This document shows positions 1 through 8,513 of a stretch of DNA of 64,000 nt, in pieces. Both the position numbers and the translations under genes were made by a program. Position 1 is the stretch's first letter. Every line of letters starts with the position of its first letter. Where the stretch lies: the NCBI GenBank assembly GCA_022825005.1, contig JAJDYU010000016.1:68604-132603 (forward strand), given 5' to 3'. Below the pieces are notes generated by a model that made no database searches, had not been told where the DNA came from, and was given only the letters and a program-made list of their open reading frames with translations. The DNA comes from Acidimicrobiia bacterium. Lineage in GTDB: Bacteria; Actinomycetota; Acidimicrobiia; Acidimicrobiales; Bin134.

Positions 1-537
1 GTACACCTCAAGGGGCACTTCACCGTTTACAAGCACGCCTCGGCCATCATGCGCAAGCAGGAGACCGGGGGATCGCTGGTGGGGATCACCTCGGGGGCGT
101 TCACCGGCTCTACCTCCCAGTGCAACTACGCGTCGGCAAAGGGGGGCATCATCTCGCTTACCAAGAGCGCGGCACTGGCTCTTAAGCGCTACGGCATCAA
201 CGCCAATTGCATTGCTCCCAGCGCCAAGACCCGCATGTCGGAGAATGTCCCGTTCGAGATCGAAGCCGGCGCGCCCGAAGACGTGGCGCCGTTGGCCGTG
301 TACCTGCTCAGCGACGCTGCTCGCGACATCACTGCCCAGGTGTACACCGTGGTCGGCCCGCGCATTTCCGTGTGGGCCCAATTCGGCGAACTTCGCTCCA
401 TGTACGCCCCCGACAGCAGTTGGACCCCCGAGGGCATCGAAGAGTCGCTGCCCCGCACCATCGGCGTCGAAGAGCATCCCACCATGGCCCTTTTGGAGGC
501 ACAGGCCGCTCAGCGCCAGGCAGCTCAGGGCAGCTGA
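1..537 (+). CDS. SDR family oxidoreductase, 5'-truncated by window edge
   Basis: The frame is open from base 1, so the true start and the N-terminal TGxxxGxG nucleotide-binding motif lie outside the window. The visible 178 residues contain the catalytic pair in YASAK (Tyr43 and Lys47 of the visible part) and the usual SDR C-terminal half. A tail of about 60 residues is less typical. SDRs are cytosolic NAD(P)-dependent enzymes that interconvert hydroxyl and keto groups; the substrate cannot be read here. The stop overlaps the start of the next SDR (TGATG), so the genes are probably translationally coupled. The neighbours suggest a CoA-thioester or steroid-type substrate, which is inference. 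Confidence 0.85.
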   Translation, partial: VHLKGHFTVYKHASAIMRKQETGGSLVGITSGAFTGSTSQCNYASAKGGIISLTKSAALALKRYGINANCIAPSAKTRMSENVPFEIEAGAPEDVAPLAVYLLSDAARDITAQVYTVVGPRISVWAQFGELRSMYAPDSSWTPEGIEESLPRTIGVEEHPTMALLEAQAAQRQAAQGS

Positions 538-1430
538 TGTCTGTCGGCGCGCTCGAGGGGCGGATCGCTGTCATAACCGGCGCCGGTCGGGGCATCGGTC
601 GTCACTACGCCCTTCTGTTTGCTTCTGAGGGGGCCAAGGTAGTGGTCAACGATCTGGGCTGCGCCGCCGACGGTACTGGCGCCGATCCAGAGGTGGCTCA
701 GGCGGTGGTCGACGAGATCACCTCCGCCGGAGGCACAGCAGTGGCCAACTGCGACGACGTGGCCGAGATGTCCGGGGCCGAAGCGGTGCTGGCTCAGACG
801 CTGGACGCCTTCGGCGGGGTGGATGTGCTGGTGAACAACGCCGGCATCCTGCGGGACAAGATGTTCGCCTCCATGAGCGAGGACGACTGGGACTCGGTGA
901 TCCGCGGCCACCTCAAGACCACGTTCTGCATGACCCGGGTGTGCGCCGGCTGGTGGCGAGACCAGACCAAGGCTGGCGAGGCGGTGAACGCGTCGGTTAT
1001 CAACATCAGCTCTACATCTGGGCTGATCGGTCAGGTGGGCCAGTCGAATTACGGCGCGGCCAAGAGCGCCATCGCCGGGATGACGGTGATAATCGCCCAA
1101 GAACTGGGCCGCTACGGCGTCCGGGTGAACTGCGTGACCCCCGCGGGCCGCACCCGAATGACTGAGGGGGTGCCGGGTGTGGCCGAGATGGTGGCCAAGC
1201 CCGCCGAGGGATTCGACGTGTACCACCCCTTCCACCCCGCGCCGGTGGTGGGGTGGCTGGCCACGGCCGACTGCGAGGTGACCGGCCGAGTGTTCATGGC
1301 CAAAGGCGGGGATGTCCGGTGGTACACCCCGTGGCTGCGCCAGGACTTCCTTGACGACGAGCGGGAGTGGACCATCGCTGATTTGGCCGAGGCCATGAAG
1401 AATCTGCCCCCCGCTCCGGTGTCGCCGTGA
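537..1430 (+). CDS. SDR family oxidoreductase, 3-hydroxyacyl-CoA dehydrogenase-like
   Basis: A 297-residue SDR with TGAGRGIG at residues 14-21, NNAG at 100-103 and the catalytic Y172-x3-K176 (NYGAAK). The segment VVVNDLG after beta-strand 2 is typical of the SDR domain of multifunctional (3R)-hydroxyacyl-CoA dehydrogenases and suggests NAD(H) use. A longer open frame runs upstream, but the ATG at 537 overlaps the preceding stop and sits exactly before the Rossmann fold, so it was chosen. The gene overlaps the next SDR by four bases. The likely role is beta-oxidation-type oxidation of a hydroxyacyl-CoA; the exact substrate is unknown. Confidence 0.88.
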   Translation: MSVGALEGRIAVITGAGRGIGRHYALLFASEGAKVVVNDLGCAADGTGADPEVAQAVVDEITSAGGTAVANCDDVAEMSGAEAVLAQTLDAFGGVDVLVNNAGILRDKMFASMSEDDWDSVIRGHLKTTFCMTRVCAGWWRDQTKAGEAVNASVINISSTSGLIGQVGQSNYGAAKSAIAGMTVIIAQELGRYGVRVNCVTPAGRTRMTEGVPGVAEMVAKPAEGFDVYHPFHPAPVVGWLATADCEVTGRVFMAKGGDVRWYTPWLRQDFLDDEREWTIADLAEAMKNLPPAPVSP

Positions 1431-2209
1431 GCCGGGAAGTTCCCGCCGAGCCCCCGGGCCGAGGGCTGCTTGAGGGCAAGACCGTGGTGGTGACCGCCGC
1501 GGCGGGCACCGGCTTGGGCTTCGCCGCCGCTCGGCGGTGCATCGCCGAGGGCGCCCGGGTGCTTATCAGCGACATCCATGGGCGGCGTTTGGACGAGGCC
1601 GCCAACCGCTTGGCCGAGGAATTCGATATTCGTCCCGCCACCAAACTGTGCAATGTCACTGTTGAGGAGGAGGTCCAAGCCCTGATCGATGCCGCGGTGG
1701 ACGAGTTGGGCCACGTGGATGTGATGATCAACAACGCCGGCTTGGGAGGCACCGCCAATCTGGTGGACATGACCGACGACCAGTGGCAGGTGGTGATTGA
1801 TGTCACCCTCAACGGCACAATGCGAACCACCCGGGCCGCGCTGCGCCACATGATGCCCCGGGGCACGGGGGTCATCGTGAACAACGCCTCGGTGATGGGG
1901 TGGCGGGCCCAGGCTGGCCAGAGCCACTACGCCGCGGCCAAGGCCGGAGTGATGGCGCTCACCCGCTGCGCGGCCATCGAGGCGGCCGAGACCGGGGTCC
2001 GGGTCAATTGCGTGGCGCCCAGCCTGGCCATGCACCCGTTCTTGGCCAAGACATCCAGCCAGGAATTTCTCGACAGCTTGATTTCGCTGGAGGCGTTCGA
2101 CCGGGCCGCCGAACCATGGGAAGTGGCCAATGTGATGGTCTTTCTGGCCAGCGACTACTCCACCTACATGACTGGCGAGATCGTCTCCGTCAGCTCTCAG
2201 CACCCCTAG
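1427..2209 (+). CDS. SDR family oxidoreductase
   Basis: A 260-residue protein starting with GTG that overlaps the end of the previous gene. The glycine motif is a variant (TAAAGTGLG, about residues 23-31), NNAG is intact, and the catalytic motif is YAAAK. It is the third consecutive SDR on this strand, and the overlaps imply one transcript. The family is NAD(P)-dependent alcohol/ketone oxidoreductases. Three non-identical SDRs in a row suggest successive or alternative hydroxyl oxidations in one catabolic route, but the substrate is not shown by the sequence. Confidence 0.87.
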   Translation: MSREVPAEPPGRGLLEGKTVVVTAAAGTGLGFAAARRCIAEGARVLISDIHGRRLDEAANRLAEEFDIRPATKLCNVTVEEEVQALIDAAVDELGHVDVMINNAGLGGTANLVDMTDDQWQVVIDVTLNGTMRTTRAALRHMMPRGTGVIVNNASVMGWRAQAGQSHYAAAKAGVMALTRCAAIEAAETGVRVNCVAPSLAMHPFLAKTSSQEFLDSLISLEAFDRAAEPWEVANVMVFLASDYSTYMTGEIVSVSSQHP

Positions 2210-2226
2210 CGGTTTAGCGGTCAGAG

Positions 2227-2988
2227 GTGGGAGTGGAAGTCGTGAACCATCAGCGGCGCATCCCTCTGGAAGGGTGCGTGAACTTCCGAGACCTGGGCGG
2301 CTACGCCAGCTCACTGGGCGGAACCACCCAGTGGGGAGTGCTGTTCCGGGCCGACTCGCTGCACCGGCTCAGCCCAGCGGACGCCGAGGTGATAACAGGC
2401 CGGTTGGGTGTCCGCACCGCCGTGGACCTGCGGGCAAACGACGAGCGGGAACGGGTTGGGGTGCTCGACCCGACACTTGGTGTCGTAGAGCACCACGTGG
2501 GAACCACCGACCGAACCATGCACACCTATGAGCGCCCCGATCCCGACTTAGCGAGCCGCTCTTTTGGCCAGCTCTACGAGAACATGATCAGCAGCGGGGG
2601 AGAGCGTTTTGCCGCGGCAATCGAAGTGGTGGCCGATCCCGATCAGTGGCCGACTGCCTTTTTCTGTATGGCCGGCAAGGATCGCACTGGGTGTCTGGCC
2701 GCGATGATCCTGGGATTAGCCGGGGTAAATCGCCAAGACATCGTGGGTGATTACGCGGCCACCGCTCCTGCCGTGCCGGCAATCCGAGAACGGTCCCTGG
2801 CCGAGTTGCCCGATATGGCCAAAGTGTGGGCGAAGCTGCCCGACGACATAACCAATGCCCCCATCAGCGCCATTACCGAGCTACTGGACATCGTGGATGA
2901 CCGGTGGGGCGGTCTTGAGGGTTACGCCCTCGAGTTCGGCGTCAAGCCCCAAACCATCGAGCGCCTCCGAGCATCCTTCTTGGTCTGA
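2227..2988 (+). CDS. tyrosine-protein phosphatase-like protein (DSP/PTP superfamily)
   Basis: A 253-residue protein of the bacterial tyrosine phosphatase family. It has the N-terminal NFRDLGG signature and a P-loop CMAGKDRTG that supplies the nucleophilic Cys and the Arg of the CX5R motif. The residue before the Cys is Phe rather than the usual His, which may alter the Cys pKa. The start is uncertain: GTG at 2227 gives the full length, while GTG at 2242 lies just after GGAAG. It follows the SDR run by 17 bases and may be its last cistron. Substrates in this family include phosphotyrosine and phosphoinositides; none can be assigned here. Confidence 0.78.
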   Translation: MGVEVVNHQRRIPLEGCVNFRDLGGYASSLGGTTQWGVLFRADSLHRLSPADAEVITGRLGVRTAVDLRANDERERVGVLDPTLGVVEHHVGTTDRTMHTYERPDPDLASRSFGQLYENMISSGGERFAAAIEVVADPDQWPTAFFCMAGKDRTGCLAAMILGLAGVNRQDIVGDYAATAPAVPAIRERSLAELPDMAKVWAKLPDDITNAPISAITELLDIVDDRWGGLEGYALEFGVKPQTIERLRASFLV

Positions 2989-3018
2989 CGAAGCCTTCGG
3001 GCGTGTAGCGCACTGCCC

Positions 3019-3837
3019 TCACGCCGACAGGCCCCGCTTCTTGAACTCGCTCTGGGCGTACACGATGCCGCCGAGGTGCTCGTCGGCGTCGGAGGAAGTG
3101 GCCAGCCACGCAACCACTGCACCGATGGTGGCCGGCTCTCCGCCAGGATACGGGAACGATCCCGCAGTGTTGCGGGCTCGAGCGGCCTCGGTGATCACGT
3201 AGCCGGGGTCGATGCTGAAGCACCGGATGCCATCGGGGCCGTGCTCCACATGGATGTGCGGGGTCATGCGGGTGAACGCCCCTTTGCTCATGGCGTAGGC
3301 CATGCCCCAGCCCCCTTTGCCGATGGGGCCGGGCGGATCGGTGTAAGCCGAGGCGGAGATCATATTCACGATGGTTCCCGAGCCCTGCTCCACCATCGCG
3401 GCCAGCACCCGCTCGGTGATCGCCATCTGGGCGAACACGTTTCCCTCGAACAGCTTGTGAACCTCGGCCTCTTCCAGGTCCAGGAACGGGGTCATGCTCA
3501 CTTTGCCCTGGTAGATGGCGTTGTTCACCAACGCATCGAGATGGCCGAAGTGCTCCAGCGCTCCATCGATGCATGCCGTTACGCTTTCTCGGTCCAACAA
3601 GTCCATGGTGAATGCCACGCCCTGTTGTCCCTCGGCTTCGATGGCGGCCACGGTGGTGTCGAGTCCGCCGGGAATGGCGAGGTTGGGGTCGTACATGTCC
3701 CGGCCTGCTCCGTCCACCAGGGTCCGGGCCGACACGGCCACGTCGAAGCCGGCCCTAGCCAATGCGATGGCACTGCCCTTTCCGATTCCCCGGCTGGCTC
3801 CGGTGACCAAGGCGGTCTTTCGATCTTTGGCGCTCAT
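3019..3837 (-). CDS. SDR family oxidoreductase
   Basis: A 272-residue SDR read on the minus strand from the ATG at 3837. An in-frame upstream ATG at 3876 would add 13 residues that are not SDR-like. It has TGASRGIG near the N terminus, VNNAI in place of VNNAG, and YAMSK as the catalytic motif. It is divergent from the racemase gene with about 50 bases between the starts, so the two promoters share that interval. It is an NAD(P)-dependent oxidoreductase of unknown substrate; co-location with an acyl-CoA racemase suggests a CoA-ester pathway. Confidence 0.86.
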   Translation of the reverse strand: MSAKDRKTALVTGASRGIGKGSAIALARAGFDVAVSARTLVDGAGRDMYDPNLAIPGGLDTTVAAIEAEGQQGVAFTMDLLDRESVTACIDGALEHFGHLDALVNNAIYQGKVSMTPFLDLEEAEVHKLFEGNVFAQMAITERVLAAMVEQGSGTIVNMISASAYTDPPGPIGKGGWGMAYAMSKGAFTRMTPHIHVEHGPDGIRCFSIDPGYVITEAARARNTAGSFPYPGGEPATIGAVVAWLATSSDADEHLGGIVYAQSEFKKRGLSA

Positions 3838-3887
3838 CTGGGTCTCTGCCTTTCGATTGCTCCGGCTCGCAGGCATACCGTAGGGCC

Positions 3888-5027
3888 ATGGGTCCGCTAA
3901 AGGGAATGCGCATCATCGAACTGGCTGGTATCGGGCCGACCCCGTTTGCCGGCATGATGCTGTCGGACATGGGTGCCGAGGTGATCCGGGTCGACCGGGT
4001 GGGCGGCTCGGGCAACCCAGTGGCCTCGCAGTCGGGTCCCATGGAGCGGGGCAAGCGCACCGTGGCCTTCAACCTGAAGCAGCCCGAGGGAGTGGAGGCC
4101 GTGCTCCGGTTAGTCGAGTCGTCCGACGGGCTCTTGGAAGGCTTCCGGGCCGGGGTGGCGGAGCGCCTCGGCGTCGGCCCTGATGCGTGTCTGGCCCGCA
4201 ATCCCAAGCTGGTTTACGGGCGCATGACGGGGTGGGGCCAATCCGGGCCACTAGCCGACCGGGCCGGCCACGACATCAACTACATCTCATTGGCCGGACC
4301 CCTGGCCCACATCGGGCGGACAGGACAGCCGCCGTCGGTGCCGCTCAACCTCATCGGCGACTTCGGGGGCGGCTCGGTGTTCGTGGTGCTGGGCATGGTG
4401 GCCGCCTTGTTGGAGGTGGCTAGGGGCGGCGACGGCCAGGTTGTCGATGCCGCCATGGTGGACGGTGCCGCCTATCTGCTGTCTCCCCTATACGCGGCCC
4501 ACGCCAGCGGGTTCTGGACCGACGAATACGGGGCAAATTTCTTGGACTCCGGAGCCTACTTCTACGAGGTGTACGGCACTGCCGACGGCAAATGGCTGGC
4601 GGTTGGCGCCATCGAGCCCCAATTCCATGCCGAATTCATGGCCGGGATCGGTCTGGCCGACGCCGACGACCTGCCCGACCAGATGGACCGGGACCGGTGG
4701 CCGGATATGAAGCAGCGGGTGGGCGAAATTATCGCGGAGCGCAGCCAAGATGAGTGGATGGCCGTATTCGACGGCACCGACGCCTGCGTCACCCCGGTGC
4801 TGACCATGGGCCAGACCCCGGCCCACCCCCACGCTGTGGCCCGCGATTCGTTCTTCCAGTTTGACGGCGTCAACCAGCCCCGCCCTGCCCCCCGATTCGA
4901 GGGCACCCCTTCTGAGCCCGCAATGGCGTCACAGCAAGCAGGGGCTGACACCGATGCGGTGCTCTCTGAGTTGGGGTACTCCGCCGAGAATGTGAAAGAG
5001 CTCCGGTCTTCGGGGGCGGTGGCCTGA
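3888..5027 (+). CDS. alpha-methylacyl-CoA racemase (type III CoA-transferase fold)
   Basis: A 379-residue member of the CaiB/BaiF fold most like alpha-methylacyl-CoA racemases. Three residues match the racemase catalytic set by context: His128 in GHDINY, Asp158 in GDFGGG and Glu243 in IEPQF. Each is two positions from the His126/Asp156/Glu241 numbering known for the mycobacterial enzyme. Racemases interconvert the 2R and 2S epimers of 2-methylacyl-CoA thioesters so that branched chains, including steroid side chains, can enter beta-oxidation. The gene is divergent from an SDR and stands alone on this strand, followed by a possible hairpin. Confidence 0.9.
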   Translation: MGPLKGMRIIELAGIGPTPFAGMMLSDMGAEVIRVDRVGGSGNPVASQSGPMERGKRTVAFNLKQPEGVEAVLRLVESSDGLLEGFRAGVAERLGVGPDACLARNPKLVYGRMTGWGQSGPLADRAGHDINYISLAGPLAHIGRTGQPPSVPLNLIGDFGGGSVFVVLGMVAALLEVARGGDGQVVDAAMVDGAAYLLSPLYAAHASGFWTDEYGANFLDSGAYFYEVYGTADGKWLAVGAIEPQFHAEFMAGIGLADADDLPDQMDRDRWPDMKQRVGEIIAERSQDEWMAVFDGTDACVTPVLTMGQTPAHPHAVARDSFFQFDGVNQPRPAPRFEGTPSEPAMASQQAGADTDAVLSELGYSAENVKELRSSGAVA

Positions 5028-5043
5028 GCCGGCGTACCGGCAA

Positions 5044-5063
5044 TTTCGCCGCTTTTGGCGGAA
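5044..5063 (+). terminator. possible hairpin terminator after the racemase gene
   Basis: A seven-base stem (TTTCGCC pairing with GGCGGAA, one G-U pair) with a six-base loop lies 16 bases after the racemase stop. There is no U-tract, so this would be a stem-only actinobacterial type of terminator if it works at all. Confidence 0.28.
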
Positions 5064-5115
5064 CCGTCAGTACCGTTAGGGCGTCGTAGATGGTGATTGG
5101 AAAGAGGATGCCATC

Positions 5116-5985
5116 ATGCCCATCTTGAGACTGCTATTGCCGTTGGTCTTGGCCTGCGTCGTGGCCGCGGCCTGTTCCAGCGACAGTGAAGACACCGTCC
5201 CTTCGGTGGCGGCTACCGAACCGCCTTCCGTTGAGACCACTCAGCCTGCCCAAACTCCTGCCCCGGAACCGACGATTGCCGAAGAAGGGCCCTCGAACGC
5301 CCAGCAAGAGTTAGCCGACGCGATCTTCACTGCGATGCTGGATGATGACGAGCGCCCAGCCGCCGTGACGGAAGGCCAGCTCCGTTGTTTGGGCGACGGC
5401 GTTGCCGGTGTCTTCTCCGCCGATCGGCTCAATGAACTGGGCATTACTGGTGCACGCGTCACCGCCGCCTATACCGATAGGGGAACCTTTGCCTTAGGCG
5501 ATGACTACGACATCACTGAGAGTGAGGCATCACAAGTAGTGGACGTGTCCATTGAGTGCTTGGACTGGCGAACCGTCATAGCTGCGGCAATCACGCAGGA
5601 GGGCATTCCTGCGGACCAGGCCAATTGCATTGCATCCGAGCTCTCAGATGAGTCGATTCGCTCTTCGGTGGAGAGCGGGTTGATCTCCCAGTCGGAGGAT
5701 GATCTCGGGATCGCCGAGTCGGAGGCATTGGGAGCAATGCAAGCTTGTGTCGACATTCGAGACCTGCTGTTCCAGACATTCGTCCAAGACGGCCTTTCCG
5801 AAGGGAGCGCCCGCTGTGTCGCCGACGGCTTGCCCGAAGAGCTGGTCGAGATGATGCTCGAAGGGCCGGAGCTCGACGACGAAGAGGCAGCCTTGGAGCT
5901 CATGGGCGAGCTGATGGCGCTTCAGAACCGATGCCTGACCCCCGAAGAAATTGAGTCGATGGGTGGGTCGTCTAGCCTCCAGTAG
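5116..5985 (+). CDS. secreted lipoprotein with three cysteine-pair modules
   Basis: A 289-residue predicted lipoprotein. It has a hydrophobic signal peptide and a lipobox ending at Cys20 (VAAAC), then a Thr/Pro/Glu-rich linker to about residue 60. The mature part shows repeated modules with cysteines at 91/148, 171/211 and 234/273. The motif around the first Cys of a module is EGxxxxxxxC followed by an Ala/Gly-rich helix. The next gene is a paralogue with the same cysteine spacing but one module fewer. It is probably tethered outside the cytoplasmic membrane, with disulfides likely but inferred. AGAGG precedes the ATG. No known family was recognised. Confidence 0.82.
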   Translation: MPILRLLLPLVLACVVAAACSSDSEDTVPSVAATEPPSVETTQPAQTPAPEPTIAEEGPSNAQQELADAIFTAMLDDDERPAAVTEGQLRCLGDGVAGVFSADRLNELGITGARVTAAYTDRGTFALGDDYDITESEASQVVDVSIECLDWRTVIAAAITQEGIPADQANCIASELSDESIRSSVESGLISQSEDDLGIAESEALGAMQACVDIRDLLFQTFVQDGLSEGSARCVADGLPEELVEMMLEGPELDDEEAALELMGELMALQNRCLTPEEIESMGGSSSLQ

Positions 5986-6035
5986 TCGTGAACTCGATTA
6001 CCAACGTAGAAATCGGCTGAGGAGGGGTCTGTACG

Positions 6036-6656
6036 TTGCGCCCTCGCTGGATTATTCCGATTCTCCTTGTATCTCTGATGGGCGCGGCCTGCTCGAGCGA
6101 CAGCCAGGACAGTGCACCGTCCGCGGCGACAACCCAGGCTCCCGCGGTCCAACCCACTGAGGCGGTTGAGGCCCCTCGGCAGGAGTTGGCCGACACGTTT
6201 GCCAAACTGGTTTTGGAAGACGAACTGGTCACCAGTTTCATGACACGACAGGAGATCACCTGCCTGGCCGAGGGCGCATTCACAGTCTTCACCGACGAAC
6301 GGCTCGGAGAGCTGGGACTCAACCCAGAATCGTTTGCCGAGGCATACCAGCAACCGGGTTTGTTCGTATTCGGGGACTGGTTCGACCTCACCGATCGTGA
6401 GGCGTTCGATCTTGAGAACCTGTCTTTGGGGTGCGTCGACTGGCGGAACTTTGTGGTCAACGTCTTGGTGGCAGAGGGTGAGCCGATGGATCTAGCCGAG
6501 TGCATCGCCTCCCAAATCTCAGTTGAAGGGCTGCGGGACGTCGTGAGGGATGCGATGGTGGTCGACACGGGGGAAGGCTTCGGGGAGGCGCAAGACGAGG
6601 TGGCATCGGCTCTGGCTGCTTGCTACCTGAATGAGCCTTCGACGAGCGTCTCGTAG
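6036..6656 (+). CDS. secreted lipoprotein, paralogue of the upstream gene
   Basis: A 206-residue lipoprotein starting at TTG, supported by GAGGAGGGG about eight bases upstream. The signal peptide ends in GAAC (lipid Cys19), followed by a Thr/Ala/Pro linker. Cysteines at 76/133 and 156/196 have the same spacings (57, 23, 40) as C91/C148/C171/C211 of the preceding protein, and both share the CxDWR motif. The two genes are tandem duplicates separated by 50 bases and probably cotranscribed. This copy lacks the third C-terminal module. Function is unknown; an extracytoplasmic location is predicted. Confidence 0.8.
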   Translation: MRPRWIIPILLVSLMGAACSSDSQDSAPSAATTQAPAVQPTEAVEAPRQELADTFAKLVLEDELVTSFMTRQEITCLAEGAFTVFTDERLGELGLNPESFAEAYQQPGLFVFGDWFDLTDREAFDLENLSLGCVDWRNFVVNVLVAEGEPMDLAECIASQISVEGLRDVVRDAMVVDTGEGFGEAQDEVASALAACYLNEPSTSVS

Positions 6657-6697
6657 TTGAACAGCCCGCCGGTGCGCCGACAGCGCTTACCGTTTTG

Positions 6698-7600
6698 CTA
6701 CTCCCGGTAGTACACCGCCTCGGCGGTGGTCTCGCCGTCGGTGCCTACCCGGCCGTCGCCGGTCATGGCAATGAGATGGGCCAGCACTGAGCGAGCCGCG
6801 GGCTCGTGCAGCTCGGGGGCCACGTCGGCGTACATCACCTTCACCATCTCGGTGATGGTCTGCGGCCCGGTGGCCAGGCACTCCAGGATCTGGCGCTCCC
6901 GGTCCAGGCGGTGGGCATAGAGGGCCTCCACGAGAGCGTGGGGCTCGGTGACCGGCGGGCCGTGGGTGGGCCAGTACACCCGGTCGTCGGGGGACTCGGC
7001 CAAGAGCCGCAGGCTGGCCAGGTAGTCGGTCATGTTGCCGTCGGGCGGAGGAACGATGGTGGTTGACCAGCCCATGATGTGATCGCCGGTGAACACCCCG
7101 GCCGCTTCCCGCCAGCGGTAGGCGATGTGGTTGGAGATGTGGCCTGGGGTGTACAGGCACTCGAAGCTCCAACCCGGTCCCTCCACCACATCCCCGTGGA
7201 CCACTGCCGCGTCGGGCGCGAAGTGGAGATCGCCCCTCTCTTCGCTCTTGCCGTCGTCGTCATCAGCAGGTGGATGGGGGCCGAACCCATAGGCCGGGGC
7301 GCCGGTGGCCTCGGCTACCGCCTGTGACGCGGGGGAGTGGTCACGGTGAGTGTGGGTTATGAGCAGGGCCTCCACCTGCTCGCCGTCCACCGCGGCCAGG
7401 ACGGCTTCGATGTGATCGGCGTTGTCGGGGCCGGGATCGACTATTGCCACCCGACCCTGTCCAACGATGTAGGTGCCGGTGCCCCGGTAGGTGAACTTGC
7501 CCGGGTTGTTGGCCACCACCCGGCGCAGGCCAGGGGCCATCTCCGCCACCGCGCCGTAGTCCACCTCCGGCTCGGTCGCAAACGGGATGCTCACCGCCAC
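6698..7600 (-). CDS. MBL-fold metallo-hydrolase (LACTB2-like)
   Basis: A 300-residue metallo-beta-lactamase-fold protein. The metal ligands are visible in THTHRDH, in GDHIMGW, and in a late His in PTHGP. A C-terminal winged-helix-like segment follows, as in LACTB2-type hydrolases. The GTG start at 7600 was chosen because GGGAGAG lies seven bases upstream; a longer open frame continues but overlaps the upstream SDR. The gene follows the SDR by 20 bases and is probably cotranscribed with it. MBL proteins hydrolyse thioesters, nucleic acids or lactones; the substrate here is unknown. Confidence 0.85.
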   Translation of the reverse strand: MAVSIPFATEPEVDYGAVAEMAPGLRRVVANNPGKFTYRGTGTYIVGQGRVAIVDPGPDNADHIEAVLAAVDGEQVEALLITHTHRDHSPASQAVAEATGAPAYGFGPHPPADDDDGKSEERGDLHFAPDAAVVHGDVVEGPGWSFECLYTPGHISNHIAYRWREAAGVFTGDHIMGWSTTIVPPPDGNMTDYLASLRLLAESPDDRVYWPTHGPPVTEPHALVEALYAHRLDRERQILECLATGPQTITEMVKVMYADVAPELHEPAARSVLAHLIAMTGDGRVGTDGETTAEAVYYRE

Positions 7601-7620
7601 TGTGGGGCTCTCCCAACCGG

Positions 7621-8409
7621 TCAGGCGTCCTCGGCGGCCACCTCGCCGGTGGATACGCCCAGATAAGCCGGCTTCTCGCCCCCGCCGTGAACCTTTATGT
7701 TGGCCCCCGACATCCAACGGGCCATGGGCGAGGCCAAGAACAGGCACACGTCGGCCACGTCGTCGGGCTGGCCCATGCGGCCCAAAGCGATGGTCTCGCC
7801 CACCGCGGCGATTCCCGCCTCGTCGCCGTAGTAGAGGTGGGCGTCTTCGGTCACGATCAGCCCGACGGTCACGGTCAGAACCCGGATCTTGGGTCCCCAC
7901 TCCACCGCCAGCGTCTCGCTCAGGTTCAACAGTCCGGCCTTGGCCGCCCCGTAGGCGATCCCCATGGGATTGGGCCGGATGCCCGACACCGACGAGATGT
8001 TGAGGATTACCCCGCCGCTGTCCTGGTTCTGCATCACCGGATACACCGCCTGGCTGAACGCCATCGGAGCCATCAGGTTCAAGGCCACGATCTTCTCGTT
8101 GAACCGGGGCGACACCGTGGCCGATTCGGCCGGGGGGGCGCCGCCGGCGTTGTTGATGAGGGTGTCGACCCGCCCGGTGTGTTCCACGGCGGCCTCCACC
8201 ACGCCAGCGATCTGCTCGGGATCCCGCACGTCGGCGGCCACGAACCGCGCCTCACGGCCTTCGGCGGTCACCGGCTCCTCCGGCGGGCGGCGGGCGCAGA
8301 TCACCACGTCGGCGCCCGCAGCCAAAAAGCGGGTGGCCATCCCCCGGCCCAGCCCCTTGGTGCCGCCGGTGACGATGGCGGTCTTGCCGGTGAAATCGAG
8401 GTCATTCAT
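7621..8409 (-). CDS. SDR family oxidoreductase, divergent from ipdA
   Basis: A 262-residue SDR starting at the ATG at 8409. It has TGGTKGLG near the N terminus, NNAGG, and the catalytic YGAAK. An in-frame upstream ATG at 8490 would add 27 residues that are not SDR-like. It is divergently transcribed from ipdA with about 100 bases between the starts, an arrangement that often shares a regulator. SDRs are also found beside ipdAB in mycobacteria, so a role in oxidising or reducing a ring-derived hydroxyl group is plausible but inferred. Confidence 0.86.
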   Translation of the reverse strand: MNDLDFTGKTAIVTGGTKGLGRGMATRFLAAGADVVICARRPPEEPVTAEGREARFVAADVRDPEQIAGVVEAAVEHTGRVDTLINNAGGAPPAESATVSPRFNEKIVALNLMAPMAFSQAVYPVMQNQDSGGVILNISSVSGIRPNPMGIAYGAAKAGLLNLSETLAVEWGPKIRVLTVTVGLIVTEDAHLYYGDEAGIAAVGETIALGRMGQPDDVADVCLFLASPMARWMSGANIKVHGGGEKPAYLGVSTGEVAAEDA

Positions 8410-8513
8410 TGCTGCCAGTGTGCCCCATGCGGGCTTTCGGGACCATGACCACACCGAAGGAGGCTGTTCTGCCAGTGTGGGCCGGGTCACAGGCGCGGGC
8501 TATCGTCGCCGCC

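Noticed and set aside
1112-2314. Open frame of 400 codons on the minus strand
   Set aside because: Antisense to two SDR genes with intact motifs; the translation is a typical high-GC shadow.
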